DNA of 64,000 nt from Lingula anatina (lineage: Eukaryota > Brachiopoda > Lingulata > Lingulida > Lingulidae). The stretch is from NCBI RefSeq assembly GCF_001039355.2, contig NW_019774181.1:529659-593658 (forward strand), given 5' to 3'. The position numbers and the translations under genes were made by a program. Positions 1-12,179 of the stretch are shown one piece after another (within the stretch, counting starts at the first letter, position 1; the number at the start of each line of letters is the position of its first letter). The notes under the pieces are model-generated. The model was not told where the DNA came from. It saw nothing but the letters and a program-made list of their open reading frames with translations, and made no database searches.

Positions 1-717
1 GGGGGGGCTTTTTTTGATTTTTTTTTTTTGGAGAACGGGCGAAAATCCGTGCGCGCGCAGGATGTCATCCATAAAATTAAAAAAGTGTGGCCTATGTTTT
101 TTTATGTGTAGCTTTGCATGATAGTGGAAATTTTAAAAATTTTGCATCTTTTAAAATTGCCAAGCAATGTTTGAAAATGTTTTCTTTTATATTGACACAT
201 GTAAAGAGAATAAATGTCATATGTACTATTTTGAATTTTGAAGTTATTAGACAAGTATAAACATATTTCTATTTGTAGATGTCTACCATTTTAGGTGTTT
301 CAGAAACTAAAGGCAGCAAGAGTTAGACAATTGTTCATTTAACGCTCAAATCCTATTTGGTGCAAATAATATTCTTGCTCTTATTTGGGACCGAAATAAA
401 TCAGTACTTTCTTCATAGAAAATCTATATTTGTATTTTTCACAGCAAAACGGATTATATAAAATTAAATTGCCGCATTTAAATGCTAAACAGTCAATAAT
501 GAGTGAGAAAAAATAAAAACAAATGATCATTTTAAAGCATTTTTTTTGCAAGAAATCGGGTGATTAATGAAAGTATTGATAAAATTCTGTATCAAATCCT
601 CATACAAAAGTTTAGATTGAAATCTTGTAGTCAGAGACGATACGGGTACCAGACTGACGACAGCATTGATGAAAAGAAACTCCATTTGTTCTTTATCCTT
701 TGTAGAATACAACCGAC
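1..717. other. non-coding start of window
   Basis: AT-rich sequence with a G/T homopolymer start. Only short reading frames without recognisable domains were seen. No RNA gene or repeat boundary was found. Confidence 0.5.
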
Positions 718-2171
718 TGCAATTGTAGTTTCTACGTTTTTCCACTGCTTTTATTTCCAGCTAATGCGAAACTCTCAGGTGTCTATTGACATTACCTTGC
801 GTACAACACGCGTCGCAACAAATGCATTTAACCAACAACAAAACGCGAATATTTTCAGTCCATTGTCACTTGACACAACATCATGAGACTTTACTAGTAG
901 ATACAAAAAGCAGAGACGTGAAACGAACATCGGTTCATTATTACGGTATTTTTCGTGTTATATTTTTCTTGTATATATTGCTTTGAGTGAGATAATTAGC
1001 AGTAGTGGGAATCACATTGAGAGAGCAATGTTAGACTAAATTATAAGATGGTCTAGAAGGATTTGAATAGTTTCATTTTCAGCTCATTCAAACGTTGATT
1101 GAGATATGCTACCCATTAGTGAAGTTAGTAATATTGAAGTTTTTTGACAATCTTTAATCACAAGAATGTGGGTGTCTGGACCAAAAATGTTTTACATCAA
1201 CGGATATGAATTATATTAAAACGCAACAATTTAAGTGGTAACACCTTACACGGCTTTTATATTATGTGTAAATAAAAACTGTTTATCAAGTGTACTAGTA
1301 GATAATGCTCGGCGGCATGTCACGTAAATTTGGAGGATGCACTGAAGTTCTGCTCATTCTAAAATTTTACAACTACTTCTCATTTTAATAACTTTAGTTA
1401 ATTTATTCAATCATAGAGTACATAAAGGGATTGTGTTTAATTGGATGATAAATCAATGATTGTTTCTCTTCCAGAGGTGTACTGCATCATAAAATTCCAC
1501 GTACATGTAGCTATCACAGCCCTCACACAGCATGTTATAAAGGTAAATGACCAGATAAAAGTAACCCATGTCAAACAAAAATATGTCTGATCATGAGCAT
1601 AAATTTGAATTACTCTGTCTACTTACCGATCAAGTAAGGGATATTGATTTGTTATTGTCTCACCGTTTATAAATTAATTGAACATTTTCTTAGAAATTAT
1701 TTGCCCTTTTTCCTTTTTCTCATTTCGCTAATGGCACTAACAAGTTTCGCAGAGAAACAAAATATTCTGGTAAAGAAGTATTAAAATCTTTATCCAAAGG
1801 AATGCTGTTCGATATTATGTTCAATTTACTCTGCAAACATAAGAAAACCTGGCTAACATTTTTCTGAGGACTATTGAAAAATGGTGCTAAGACTCTTGTC
1901 AAAATCCGTCGGAGGTCTTTCATGGGAAGGCGTCTGTTGTGAATGAGAGAATGTTTCCTTAAAAGACGGTTAAAGTAAATGTAAGGACTTCTACCAGAGA
2001 TCGTTTTATGGGATCGGATGACTAAACATACTACGGTTGTATATTCGCTGCTGCGAAATAAAACTGCAGAAGAACGGTGGTAGACAATCTTTCGACGCAG
2101 TACTCTATTCTTTGCAACTTTGCCCTATGAAAACAAAATAAATATTTTAGGCATCTTCCTGAAAAGCGAAT

Positions 2172-2410
2172 ATGGAACTAGATCACTCTACGGAGGAATC
2201 GGATAGCTCTCCTTTGGTGACGACTTCTAAAAATGACAAAAAGTCAATGTCGTGTTGTTGTGTATTGCTTTGATTTATACTGATAGGACTAAGCATTGCA
2301 GCTATTTCAGTATTTTGCAGTTTATTCACGGGAATGTACCCTGAGTTGTTGCAGGTGCCGTGTTAATTGTGGTCATATTTTGTGTCTATGCAATGCTTTG
2401 TAGGGCGTGA
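2172..2410 (+). pseudogene. dead copy of the 78-aa two-TM protein gene
   Basis: This aligns with the intact genes at 4601 and 10734 from the same ATG and the same upstream context. Codon 34, GGA (Gly) in the intact copies, is TGA here (2271-2273), which stops the protein just inside the first membrane segment. Further changes follow downstream. It is the copy in the first unit of the tandem duplication and is read as a pseudogene. Confidence 0.8.
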
Positions 2411-2512
2411 TATGTGACATGATTATCGAGTATACCGATAGGGATGCCTTGAAGCCTTTACTTAACGCAAACAAAATTCCAAGTTACTTTCAAACACATG
2501 AGTGTTATTTTA

Positions 2513-2685
2513 CAGGCCAGTAGCCGGGAGGGGGGGGGAGTTCGGGGGTTCAAAAGAACCGCCCTTTTTGCTGGGAAAAGGTCCGTTCTGAGTAAAATTT
2601 TATCTTGGTACATGAAGTTTTTATGGCAAAAGGTCCACTTTTTCAGAAAAAGAACCCCCCTTTGGAACTGCTGGCTACGTGCCTG
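2513..2685. mobile_element. short TIR element (MITE-like), 173 bp
   Basis: The ends are imperfect inverted repeats: left caggccagtagccgg, right read inverted caggcacgtagccagc. Inside are matched G-rich and C-rich arms around 2527-2552 and 2651-2664. Both sides are flanked by TTTTA (2508-2512 and 2686-2690), consistent with a 5-bp target-site duplication. It has no coding capacity and lies between the two segmental duplication units. Confidence 0.65.
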
Positions 2686-4297
2686 TTTTAGTTTATATTT
2701 GGAGAGTATGGAAAACGGCAACCAAGGGAAAGCAACCCCTTCAACTCTCTCACAATAGCAGCTTAATGGACAGAAACTTAAATAGATATATAAATATTAG
2801 ATACAAATGAATTAAATGAAATAATAATAAAAAAACAAATGACAAGCCACTGGCTACATGTAATAATATCTGAGGCCTAACAAGGTAGACAAAATACAAA
2901 CTAAATACAATTGCAGTTCCTAAGTTTTCCACTGCTTTTATTTCCATACAATGCGAACTCTCAGGCGTCTAGAATCAGCTGAGATGACCTTGCATATAAC
3001 ACGTGTCGCAACAAAAGCATTCCAACAACAACAAAACAGAATGCGTGAATTTTTCCAGTCCATTGTCACCTGACGCTGTATCACGTGACTTTACAAGCAG
3101 GTACTACAATCCTAGCTGATGTTCATTAACGGTATTTTGCATGTTATCAATTCCATGTATATAGTGTTTTGAGTGAGATAAGTATCAGTAGCGATCTGTG
3201 TGTGTGTCGTGATGACATAATTAAAGCCTAAATAGTCTACCAGTAGAAGGATATATGTATTTTCATCTTCAGTTTATTGATACGTTGATAGAGCTTTGCT
3301 TCCTGTTAGTGAACTTAGTTATATTGATACAATGTACTATTTGACAATCTTAAATTACTAGTTACGTGATATCAGAAATCAACACAAAATGGCTGTCTGG
3401 ACCAAAAATGTTTTACATCAACGGATTTGAAATGTATTAAAACACGACAATTTAAGGGGTGACAAATTACACGGCCTGTATATTATGTGTAAATATGTAA
3501 CATGAACTGTTTATCAAGCGTACTAGTAGATAATGGTCGGCCGCCTGGCGGATGCACTGAAATTCTGCTCGTTCAACCCCTGCATTATTACAATTAATTC
3601 TCATTTTAACAATTTTAGTAAATTTATTCAATTAGAGAGCATATAGAGAAAATCAGTCTGTTTTTCTGATTATCTAGCTGATGAATCAATGATTGTTTCT
3701 CTTCCAGATTAGGTGTCCTGCATCATAAATATCCACGTAGATATCACAGCCCTCACACAGCATGTTATAAAGGTAAATGGCCCAATAAAAATAACCCATG
3801 TCAAACAAAATATGTCTGATCATGACCATAAATTTAATCTACTCTGTCTACTTACCGATCAAGTAAGAGATATTGATTTATTTTTGTTTCACCGTTTATA
3901 GATTAATTAACCCTTTTCTTAGAAATTAATTGAGTTGTTTTCTTTTTTCAGATCGCTTAGGGACCTTACAAGTTTCGCAGAGATATAGCAAGGATTAAAA
4001 TGATAAACACACAATATGACTAAACTAACATACCGGTAGTTGATGTTCTGATACCAGTACACTAGTCCCAGACAAAGTATTTCATATGTGGAGATAAACG
4101 ATAAACAAATCCCATTCGAACAATGATGTAAAGGGGAGGCACAACTGGATATTTTACAAGGAAAAAAATTCTGGTAAAGAAGCATAAAAATCCGTACCAA
4201 AAGGACTGCTGTTACTCTGCTGTAAACATAAGAAATCTTGCAAGCATTATTTCTCAGGATTTTTGAAAAATGAAGCTAAGACTTTTGTTGGAATCCG

Positions 4298-5682
4298 TCG
4301 GAGGTCTTTCTTGGGAAGGCGTCTGTTGTGAATGAGAGAATGTTTCCTTAAAAAGACAGTTACAGTAAATGTAAGGACTTCTACCAGAGATCGCTTTATG
4401 GGATCGGGTGACTAAGCATACATGTACTATAGTTGTACATCCAATGCTGGGAAATAAAACTGCAATAGAACGGTGGTGGACAATCTTTCTCCACAGTACA
4501 TGTACTCTATTCTTTACAGCTTTGCATTGGAGCACGTCGAGCTTAAAATAACTCTTTGAAAACAAAATAAATATTTTAGGCATCTTCCTGAAAAGCGAAT
4601 ATGGAACTAGATCACTGTGCGGAGGAATCGGATAGCTCTCCTTTGGTGACGACTTCTACAAGTGACAAAAAGTTAGGGTCGTGTTGTTGTGTATTGCTTG
4701 GATTTATACTGATAGGACTAAGCATTGCAGCTATAGTATGGGGGTTTATTCACGGGAGCGTTCCTTGGATGGTTGCAGGTGCCGTGTTAATAGTGGTCAT
4801 AGTGTGTGTCTATGGAACGCTGCTTTGGAGGTCGTGATACATGTATGTGACATGATTATCAAGCATACCGTTTAAGAATTTACTTTACGCAGACAAAGTT
4901 ATTTTTAGATACACGGGTGTTATTAAGTTCATGTCTGGAAAGAATGGACAGCAACAAACAGGGTCACGTAAACCCCTTCCCCTCTCTCGCAAAGCCAGCT
5001 AAATGGAGAGATAGAATATCTCTATTTTTTTCAGAATTGTGTAAGATTCTTGTTTGCTTTCATTCGGTATTTAATTTGAGCAGTGCTCACTTGCCAATGT
5101 TAATGGTGATATAGAGGAGAGCTCTAATGTAACACCTGGACCGCTATCGGTGAGTTGTGCAGAAGAACGACACAATATTGCTCTTATTTTCGATGCTTAT
5201 TGTCAAACAAAGAATTATGAAATAAATTGACTGCTATGAGAGAGAGAGAGAAAATGAAATACTGGTGGTAGAAAGTGATCCATGTTTGAATAAACATGTA
5301 ATAAAAATGAGCAAATAAAAATATTGTGAAATTATGTCGTTTTATGCTGGACAATCTAAACAGCAACTTAAGAATGCCATTATTGTTAAGTTTAATCAAA
5401 TCCTTTTGCATCATTCTAGTTATTAACATTACAATATATTTTGTTCTTAATTTATACACCCTTTATAAAAACATTAAACATTGCTAATAATTTCAATTGC
5501 AGTTACCACTAAAATCAAAACATTTCACAGAGAAAAGGTACATGTATATACCCAAAAGTACATGTATTAATAATGAAAATAAATATTTTGATTGAAATTG
5601 TTTTTGATTCATAGCATAAATAACATAACAAATGTCATGATATATATAACTTATTTCAACTGTGCATAGAATAATTAATGCT
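4298..5682. repeat. duplicated segment shared with 10446-11835
   Basis: About 1.4 kb is closely repeated at 10446-11835. It includes the 5' flank of the 78-aa gene (ggtctttc, gtgaatgagagaatg), the whole gene, and a downstream AT-rich tail with a GA run (short here, long at 11366-11398). The high match in the non-coding parts shows that the third gene copy arose by segmental duplication, not retrotransposition. Confidence 0.8.
4601..4837 (+). CDS. small two-transmembrane protein, 78 aa (copy 2)
   Basis: I do not recognise the family. The predicted protein has an acidic, Ser/Thr-rich N-terminus (residues 1-25), a Cys triplet at 28-30, a hydrophobic segment at about 31-51, a short Gly-containing turn, and a second hydrophobic segment at about 54-75 ending in Trp-Arg-Ser. 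Both termini would face the same side of a membrane. An in-frame TGA lies 12 nt before the ATG, so the start is well defined. The only other intact copy (10734) differs at one residue; its nucleotide changes are one nonsynonymous (Glu9Lys) and at least three synonymous, hinting at protein constraint. The Cys triplet beside the membrane could be palmitoylated (inference). A spliced 5' exon is possible (ttttag acceptor about 20 nt upstream). Confidence 0.55.
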   Translation: MELDHCAEESDSSPLVTTSTSDKKLGSCCCVLLGFILIGLSIAAIVWGFIHGSVPWMVAGAVLIVVIVCVYGTLLWRS

Positions 5683-5689
5683 AAGATGC

Positions 5690-6240
5690 CTCTTACCGAT
5701 TATGTAGCCTACGTTTGCGTATCATCGGCCTCCGAGAACAAGGGGTACGAATTAACAACAAATGAAAATTCCCTATTTTTATATTTGTTAATTAAGACAA
5801 ATAGTAACAAATGAAGAATGCTATTATTGTCTATTTTAATCAAGTGATATTGTTTCAAATCATTCAAGCCAAAAGTATAACAATTTATTCAGTAAATATA
5901 AACTATTTACAAAACCAAGCATTTCCAATTTTAACTACCACTGGCAGTTGCTAAATGATTATGTACATATTTCGCACACAATGGAAGTGATTTTCAATAT
6001 TGGTATATTTCATTTGAAGATCCACTTGGTTTTCAGTGATCCTTGTCGTAACATTAACAAGTTATTTCTCGTTTGGCACAAAATGAGAAATTTACGTAAT
6101 CACTTACATAATGAAGTCAAACGCATTTAATCCAGTTAAAGAATTTGATTAAAGTACATCTTACACAGCTGCAAGGACTTTTAAAACAACTACACTTTTG
6201 AAATGAGAAATAACGAAATGTACCACACATATAGAAGATA
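5690..6240. other. non-coding, AT-rich
   Basis: I see no gene, RNA or element boundary here. The distal end (from about 6240) begins the block homologous to 14100-14490 that contains the second BIR exon. Confidence 0.5.
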
Positions 6241-6528
6241 GAACCTAGAACCTGATGGTGTATCTTCTTTATTTTTTTTAACGGAGACCACAGATAGAAT
6301 TCTCTAACCCTCTTATGAAATAGCAAAACGAATCTAAATTTCATGCAAGACAAATTCGAAGGAGATGTTTTTTAATGTTAATTCATCTTGTGTTTGGGAT
6401 TTTTCAATAGACTCGGTACGCGGATGGGGTCACGCCGCGGGGTGCAAAGAAACCCATCATTTATAAAGTCGTGTTTTTTTCTGGGCCAATAAGAAACAAA
6501 TATTATGATTCAGACCGCATCTTTCTGC

Positions 6529-9252
6529 TCATACTACGCTATCTAACTTTAAATAAAATTTCACAAAAGTACACTGTGGGAAGTGTCTGGCGTGTTCGTC
6601 AAAGGCTCGGTCCCCTCTCTCCCAGTTTCTGATCATTCCGTCACAGATGGCGCATTTCACCATGTCGTCAACGTTCACGTAGAAGAAGCCAGCTCGAGCG
6701 AGGTCTGCCGGTCGAACAGGGCACGTGGCGGGAAAACTGGAATTAAAGGAATATTTGGTGTAAAATCGTGAAAATAGCAAATCGATAAATCGCTAGAAAC
6801 ATTATTTTGGGTTCATACACCTCTTGATGTGTTGAAAGAAAAATACTTTCGTCACGTTCACGTAGAAGAAGCCAGCTCGAGCGAGGTCTGCCGGTCGAAC
6901 AGGGCACGTGGCGGGAAAACTGGAATTAAAGGAATATTTGGTGTAAAATCGTGAAAATAGCAAATCGATAAATCGCTAGTAACATTATTTTGGGTTCATA
7001 CACCTCTTGATATGTTGAAAGAAAAATACTTAAGTTAGACCTGAGGGTTATTGTTAGACTCTGTATTGCGCCAGCCCTGTTGTACAAAGAAGAGATGAAG
7101 GCTGTTGTCATCCTTCGCCCAAAACTCCTTATTTACTGCCTTGCATATATTCCTTTGGGTAACAAGTAAATATTCAGTGTTCAGTGACGAAATTGCTTAA
7201 CATTTGTACGCATGTCATCTAACGGGTGACGTCATAATTGCGGTATAGGGGTAAAAACTGAAAAATCGGTTTCTCAAATTTCTCTTTTCCCTGACCACCC
7301 ACGATCACCGTTTCAACGCAGATTTAATCACACGATTTAGTACTCCACAACCCTGTCAGCAATTTTTCCTTAAGGTCTAAGATCAGATTTTATCTTTGAA
7401 AAAGCAAAATAATGCCTTTATTTAATGAAAATCTCTCCATACCAAACATGCAAACCAAAATGACGACACGGGATTGTAGCATATACGGCCATGGGCAACT
7501 CTGCTAATTTTTGTGATAAAATCTTGTTCAGGGATAAAGTTACACCCCATACCGATTGCCATCTCTCCTCAAAATAGAAAGGTGTTAAATTGACGATTTA
7601 AGTTTTGAGTTGCCCATGCTTTTAAAAACATTGCAATATACACGTCGATATTTTATATTTTTTCAGGTGCAGGAAAAAGCTCATTTTCGGTATGTGGATG
7701 ATAATAAAGGGTTACAATGTCCTTAAGGAAGTGTCTGGCGTGTTCGTCAAAGGCGCGGTCCCCTCTCTCCGAGTTTCTGATCATTCCGTCACAGAAGGCA
7801 CACTTCACAATTTCGTCGACGTTCACGTTAAAGTTGCCAGTGCATGACTCGAAATGTAGAATACGTTTTCTATTTTTAAAATAAAATAATGATTTAAGAA
7901 AATAACATTGCTGAAGTTACAAGAAACACGGATAAGAACGCGTGTTGTCGGAGACATTTAATAATTCATAGGCAAGTTAAGTAATAACTTTTTAATTTAA
8001 ACACAAATTACTACTCTGATTATGAAACCATGAATTAAGAAGTTCATGAAGCCACTGTCTTGGTTAGATACTAAAGAGTGTAACTCTCCACATAACGTTA
8101 GAATGTACCTGAGCAAACGACGAATGAACATTAAATGATTTAAACTGGTTATTGTTGTCAGCGTTGGGATTTCCTCATAGCGATTTACACGTAAATAATA
8201 TGACCACGAATCTTGAAGGTGGTATTAACCCGTTATCCAACCTAAATTTTTTTTAACGGTGTCAATTTCTAAATTTGATTCATAGCTAAATTTTGCGCGG
8301 TTCCGGACAGTGTGTTGTTATGTTGCCGTGTGCCCACCTCGTGTGTTGTACCACGTGCGCGCCCGCACTTTCCAATATTGCCCTATCTGCAGGAGTGCTA
8401 TTAGTGGCACTGTAAAAGCGTTTTTGACATGATCATTATAGTGGAAAAAACCTTCCAATTTTTCAACTTACACATTACTTACGAAAATTAGAAACATTGC
8501 ATAGTAATGCAAGAAATTATATTATATATTTTGCAGCATTTTAAAGAGTGCAATATAACATACACTGTACTAGATGACTGTTTAAGTACCTATTGGACGT
8601 TTTAAATTGGTCTTATACTCAATAGTTGTTTAATAATGGACACGATATGTCATTCCCACGATAAAATGATACAAGCCAATCACTTAAGCCGCAATGGTAA
8701 AATATTCAAGAGGAATGGACGGGATTTAGGTAATGGAGGTAACATATACACGAGTACTCCAAGTGACATTACATATGTTCACAACACTTACCCTTTGAAG
8801 GTCCCGAGTCTCGTTATTTCATTCTTCATGTCTAAGCCTTTTGAGTTGAAATCACGGTAGAGCTGGTTTGGTACAGCAGGCGAGACTTCAGCCTCACGGC
8901 ACGCGTGCTGTGTAGATGATGCCGCTCTGTTTATGGTCGGTGCAGTAATCGGGACGTTATTTACATCTTTACCAAGTACATGTAAACAAAGTGGAGATAG
9001 CGCTGCGTGTTTTGTAAAAGGGTTGTCTCCAATCTCCCAGTCTTTTATCACTACGTTACAGCTATAACAGCACGTTTCTTCCGCCTTTCCAATATAATAG
9101 AATCCTGCTCTCGCGAGGCATGAAGGTGACGCGTTTGTGGCAGCAGACGGCCATGTCTTAAAAGAAAGTAAACGCCCCACCTCAAACTTGTACTCCTTGC
9201 GGTCTCCTCTTTCACTTAGCTTGGAGGCTGTGTAACATTGGACTTTTTTCAA
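6529..9252 (-). CDS. two-BIR IAP-like gene, two exons, RING-less, probably degraded
   Basis: Exon 1 runs 9252-8792 and exon 2 runs 6736-6529, about 222 aa in all. Exon 1 carries a BIR with ligands in the pattern C-x2-C-x16-H-x6-C. Its donor is gtaagt and its phase matches exon 2, which opens after a pyrimidine-rich tract with attccag and carries a second BIR with the same ligand pattern. The better-preserved homologue at 14145-15856 has the same intron position. Defects: the first dozen or so residues of that homologue are missing, leaving a different ATG, and the C-terminus stops earlier. The intron is about 2 kb and has collected a BIR fragment (7727-7840) and a partial tandem copy of exon 2. 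With no RING it could bind IAP partners but not act as a ubiquitin ligase. It may be a pseudogene. Confidence 0.6.
6672..7012. repeat. tandem duplication of exon-2 5' part and intron flank
   Basis: 6672-6829 is repeated almost exactly at 6853-7012, at a spacing of about 181 bp. The repeat covers the start of the second BIR exon, its splice acceptor and flanking intron. Only a few bases differ, so the duplication is recent. It creates a second potential splice acceptor upstream of the true exon. Confidence 0.8.
7727..7840 (-). pseudogene. stray BIR fragment
   Basis: Read on the minus strand, this encodes the core and 3' part of a BIR (the Asp-Glu-His-Ala-Arg region and upstream Cys-x2-Cys) closely like the exons at 6529 and 14145. 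It has no splice signal or continuous reading frame around it. It sits inside the intron of the 6529-9252 gene. Confidence 0.7.
7850..8790. other. intronic or non-coding, contains a block shared with 12043-12175
   Basis: From about 8386 (ctgcaggagtgctattag) for about 130 bp the sequence matches 12043-12175. At 12 kb the same block abuts a truncated BIR fragment. Nothing else is recognisable. Confidence 0.5.
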
Positions 9253-10445
9253 ATGAAACTATAAAATGCGTTTTACAACTTATCGTATAATCGTCTTGTA
9301 GATTTATGTACGACGATAGTCTAGTGTACATGTGTCTCATACCATGAACACCCGTCTATTTGGTAAACCACTGCTGGAACTTCCCTTACATATGTTTATA
9401 GGGAAACAACGCAACTTGTATTTAACAAGCCCGGCATGATATTTGTTTGTTTGCTGCCTTGTTACCAGTATATTTTCACTTTTTCAGATTCCGCATCTTC
9501 GGTTTCCAAGGCCCGTATCTAATTTTAGACGTACTAGTACATGGAAAAAGGAAAATGGAAAAGGGGATCCTCCTTATTTGAATCAATTTTAGCTTGTCAG
9601 CTGCTGCGCCTACCTGTGCAGTATCCAAGTCCAGCATCTAATTTTAGACATAGCAAGTCGAGGGGATTCCCCTTATTTCTTATTTGAATAAAAACGTCGA
9701 TGCATTTTTTTTGTCGAAGCTGTCTGCATACAGAACAAAACGCTGACACATCTGTTCAGGCGCCAGAAATAGCGGTGAGTTCATTGTTCATAAGAAATTA
9801 TTTGCTGTGAAACTGTGACATTGTCAACATAAGGCGTCAGAGATCATAACGTATCGTGAAATCTTGAAAATATTATATTACAATGTCCGGTCCATAGGTG
9901 GAAGTACATGTAGGCCTACTACATGTACATGTAGTATTGTGGGCGAATCGACTTTCATATAATTGTTAACACCAAGGTAAATGTCATTGTGCATGCGTAC
10001 ATGCATGTACATGTTTTCATTTCCTTTACTTGCTATTCGATTCCTTTTAATAATAAATGAAAAGCTCACATGTCAATTCAGGTGTCTTGTGTTGGTGGGA
10101 AGGGAGATCCCCTTTTGTCTCACATCCCCTGACGACGCATTTATTTTGTTTACGGATATTCTAAAAGAATTATTGCACTGGTAATGCCAAGGGGTTTTTG
10201 TTGATGATGTCGAAACTTTTCTGGTTTTGTTTAATTTGGGTTTGTATAGTAACCATTAGATGTATGAGCAAGGGGATGTTTTGTGCAGAGTACATACAAT
10301 GTAATGCTAGTCGCTGGAGGAATGCAATCTCTCTTGAAACGCACAGCACTTGGTTTAATACATGTATAACGAAAACAAAATGTTATTTTTAAAATGTGTG
10401 ACTCACAATATTCCTTGTCTTCATTATACCACGCAAGGGTTATAC
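9253..10445. other. non-coding with dispersed repeat copies
   Basis: Contains one copy (about 9460-9720) of a degenerate dispersed repeat whose landmarks are actttttcagattcc, a ctaattttagac box and gggattccccttat. A related stretch lies at 10085-10215. Similar blocks recur at about 12660-12720, 13245-13330, 16620-16730, 18040-18345 and 19690-19860. No gene is supported. Confidence 0.5.
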
Positions 10446-10733
10446 GTCGGAGGTCTTTCTGTTGTGAATGAGAGAATGTTTCCTTAAAAAGACAGTTACA
10501 GTAAATGTAAGGACTTCTACCAGAGATCGCTTTATGGGATCGGGTGACTAAACATACATGTACTATAGTTGTATATTCAATGCTGCGAAATAAAACTGCA
10601 GTAGGACGGTGGTAGACAATCTTTCTCCACAGTTCATGTACTCTATTCTTTGCAACGTTGCATTGGAGCGCGTCGAGCTTAAATTAAACCCTTTGTAAAC
10701 AACATATTTTAGATATCTTCCTGAAAGTCAAAC

Positions 10734-10970
10734 ATGGAATTAGATCACTGTGCGGAGAAATCGGATAGCTCTCCTTTGGTGACGACTTCTACAAGTGACA
10801 AAAAGTTAGGGTCGTGTTGTTGTGTATTGCTTGGTTTCATACTGATAGGACTAAGCATTGCAGCTATAGTATGGGGGTTTATTCACGGGAGCGTTCCTTG
10901 GATGGTTGCAGGTGCCGTGTTAATAGTGGTCATAGTGTGTGTCTATGGAACGCTGCTTTGGAGGTCGTGA
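10734..10970 (+). CDS. small two-transmembrane protein, 78 aa (copy 3)
   Basis: Same family as 4601-4837; the protein differs only at residue 9 (Lys for Glu). Two hydrophobic segments (about 31-51 and 54-75) follow a Ser/Thr-rich polar N-terminus and a Cys triplet. An in-frame TGA lies 12 nt before the ATG, as in copy 2, although the bases between differ. Preservation of the reading frame beside a decayed sister copy argues that it is, or was recently, functional. No family assignment is possible from the sequence alone. Confidence 0.55.
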   Translation: MELDHCAEKSDSSPLVTTSTSDKKLGSCCCVLLGFILIGLSIAAIVWGFIHGSVPWMVAGAVLIVVIVCVYGTLLWRS

Positions 10971-11362
10971 TACATGTATGTAACATGATTATCGAGCATA
11001 CCGTTTAAATATTTACTTAACGCAAACAAAGTTATTTTTAGATACACGGGTGTTATTAAGTTCATGTTTGGAACGAATGGACAACAACAAACAGGGTCAC
11101 GTAAACCCCGTCCACTCTCTCACAAAACCAGCTAAATGGAGAGATAGCATATCTTTATTTTTTTTTTTTCAAAATTGTGCAAGATTCCTGTTTGCTTTCC
11201 TGCGGTATTTTAATTTGAGCAGTGCTCACTTGCCAATGTAAATGGTGATATGGAGAAGAGCTCAAATGTAACACCTAGACAGCTACCGGTGTGATGTGCA
11301 GAAGAATGACACAATACTGCTCTTATTTTCGATGCTTAATTATCAAATAAATGCATCGCTAT

Positions 11363-11365
<3 letters not shown>

Positions 11366-11398
<33 letters not shown>
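11366..11398. repeat. (GA)n microsatellite
   Basis: An uninterrupted GA run of 33 nt. The homologous position in the sister segment (about 5238-5250) is much shorter. Confidence 0.95.
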
Positions 11399-11404
<6 letters not shown>

Positions 11405-11972
11405 TGCGGGTGGTAGAAAGTGATCCATGTTTGAATAGAGATGTAATAAAATGAGTAAATAAACAATATTGTGAAATTATCCCTTTTTTATGCTGTTTAC
11501 TGGACAATCTAAACAGCAACTTAAGAATGCCATTATTGTCAAGTTTAATCAAATGCAATCGTTTTGCATCATTCTAGTTATTAACATTACAATATATTTT
11601 GTTCCTAAGTTATACACCATTTATAAAAAACATTAAACATTGGAAATAATTTCAATTGCAGTTACCACTAAAATTAACATATTTCACAGAGAATAGGTAC
11701 ATGTATGAACCCAATAGTACATGTAATGAAGATAAATATTTTCATTGAAATTATTTTGGTTCATAACATAAATAACATAACAAATGTCATGACATAAATA
11801 ACTAATTTCAACTGCGCATAGAATAATTTATTGCTGATGAATATCAAGGTACACAGCATTTGTACATATACGGGCACTGGCACATGTAAATACAGCACTT
11901 CGAATCCTTATTCAGAGCTTGTACATGTACAAGCTACGTTATTGTTTTGATCAAAATTGGGATTACAACTTA

Positions 11973-12042
11973 CTATAAATAAAATTTCACGAAATTAAAC
12001 CGCGGGAAGAGTCTGGCATGTTCGTCAAGAGCGCGGTCCCCA
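11973..12042 (-). pseudogene. truncated BIR fragment
   Basis: On the minus strand this matches the end of the BIR exon (the Asp-Glu-His-Ala-Arg region) of 6529 and 14145, then breaks abruptly into the block shared with 8386-8520. It is too short to be functional. Confidence 0.55.
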
Positions 12043-12179
12043 TCTGCAGGAGTGCTATTAGCGGCACTGTGAAAAAGTTTTTGGAATGATTAATTTAGTG
12101 GTAAATTCTTCCAATTTTACCTCTCACACATAACTAATTAAAATCAGAAACTTTGCATAGCAATGAGCAAAGGTACAAT

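Larger units (their letters stand above)
718..4890. repeat. tandem segmental duplication (718-2450 and 2911-4890)
   Basis: Two direct copies of a unit of about 1.7-2 kb lie head to tail. They begin near 718 and 2911 with the same stretch (ccactgcttttatttcca) and run through shared blocks, for example 1480-1670 with 3710-3900. Each ends in a copy of the small two-transmembrane gene (2172 and 4601). The copies differ by many substitutions and small indels, so the duplication is not recent. The spacer between them holds a short TIR element at 2513-2685. Confidence 0.8.
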
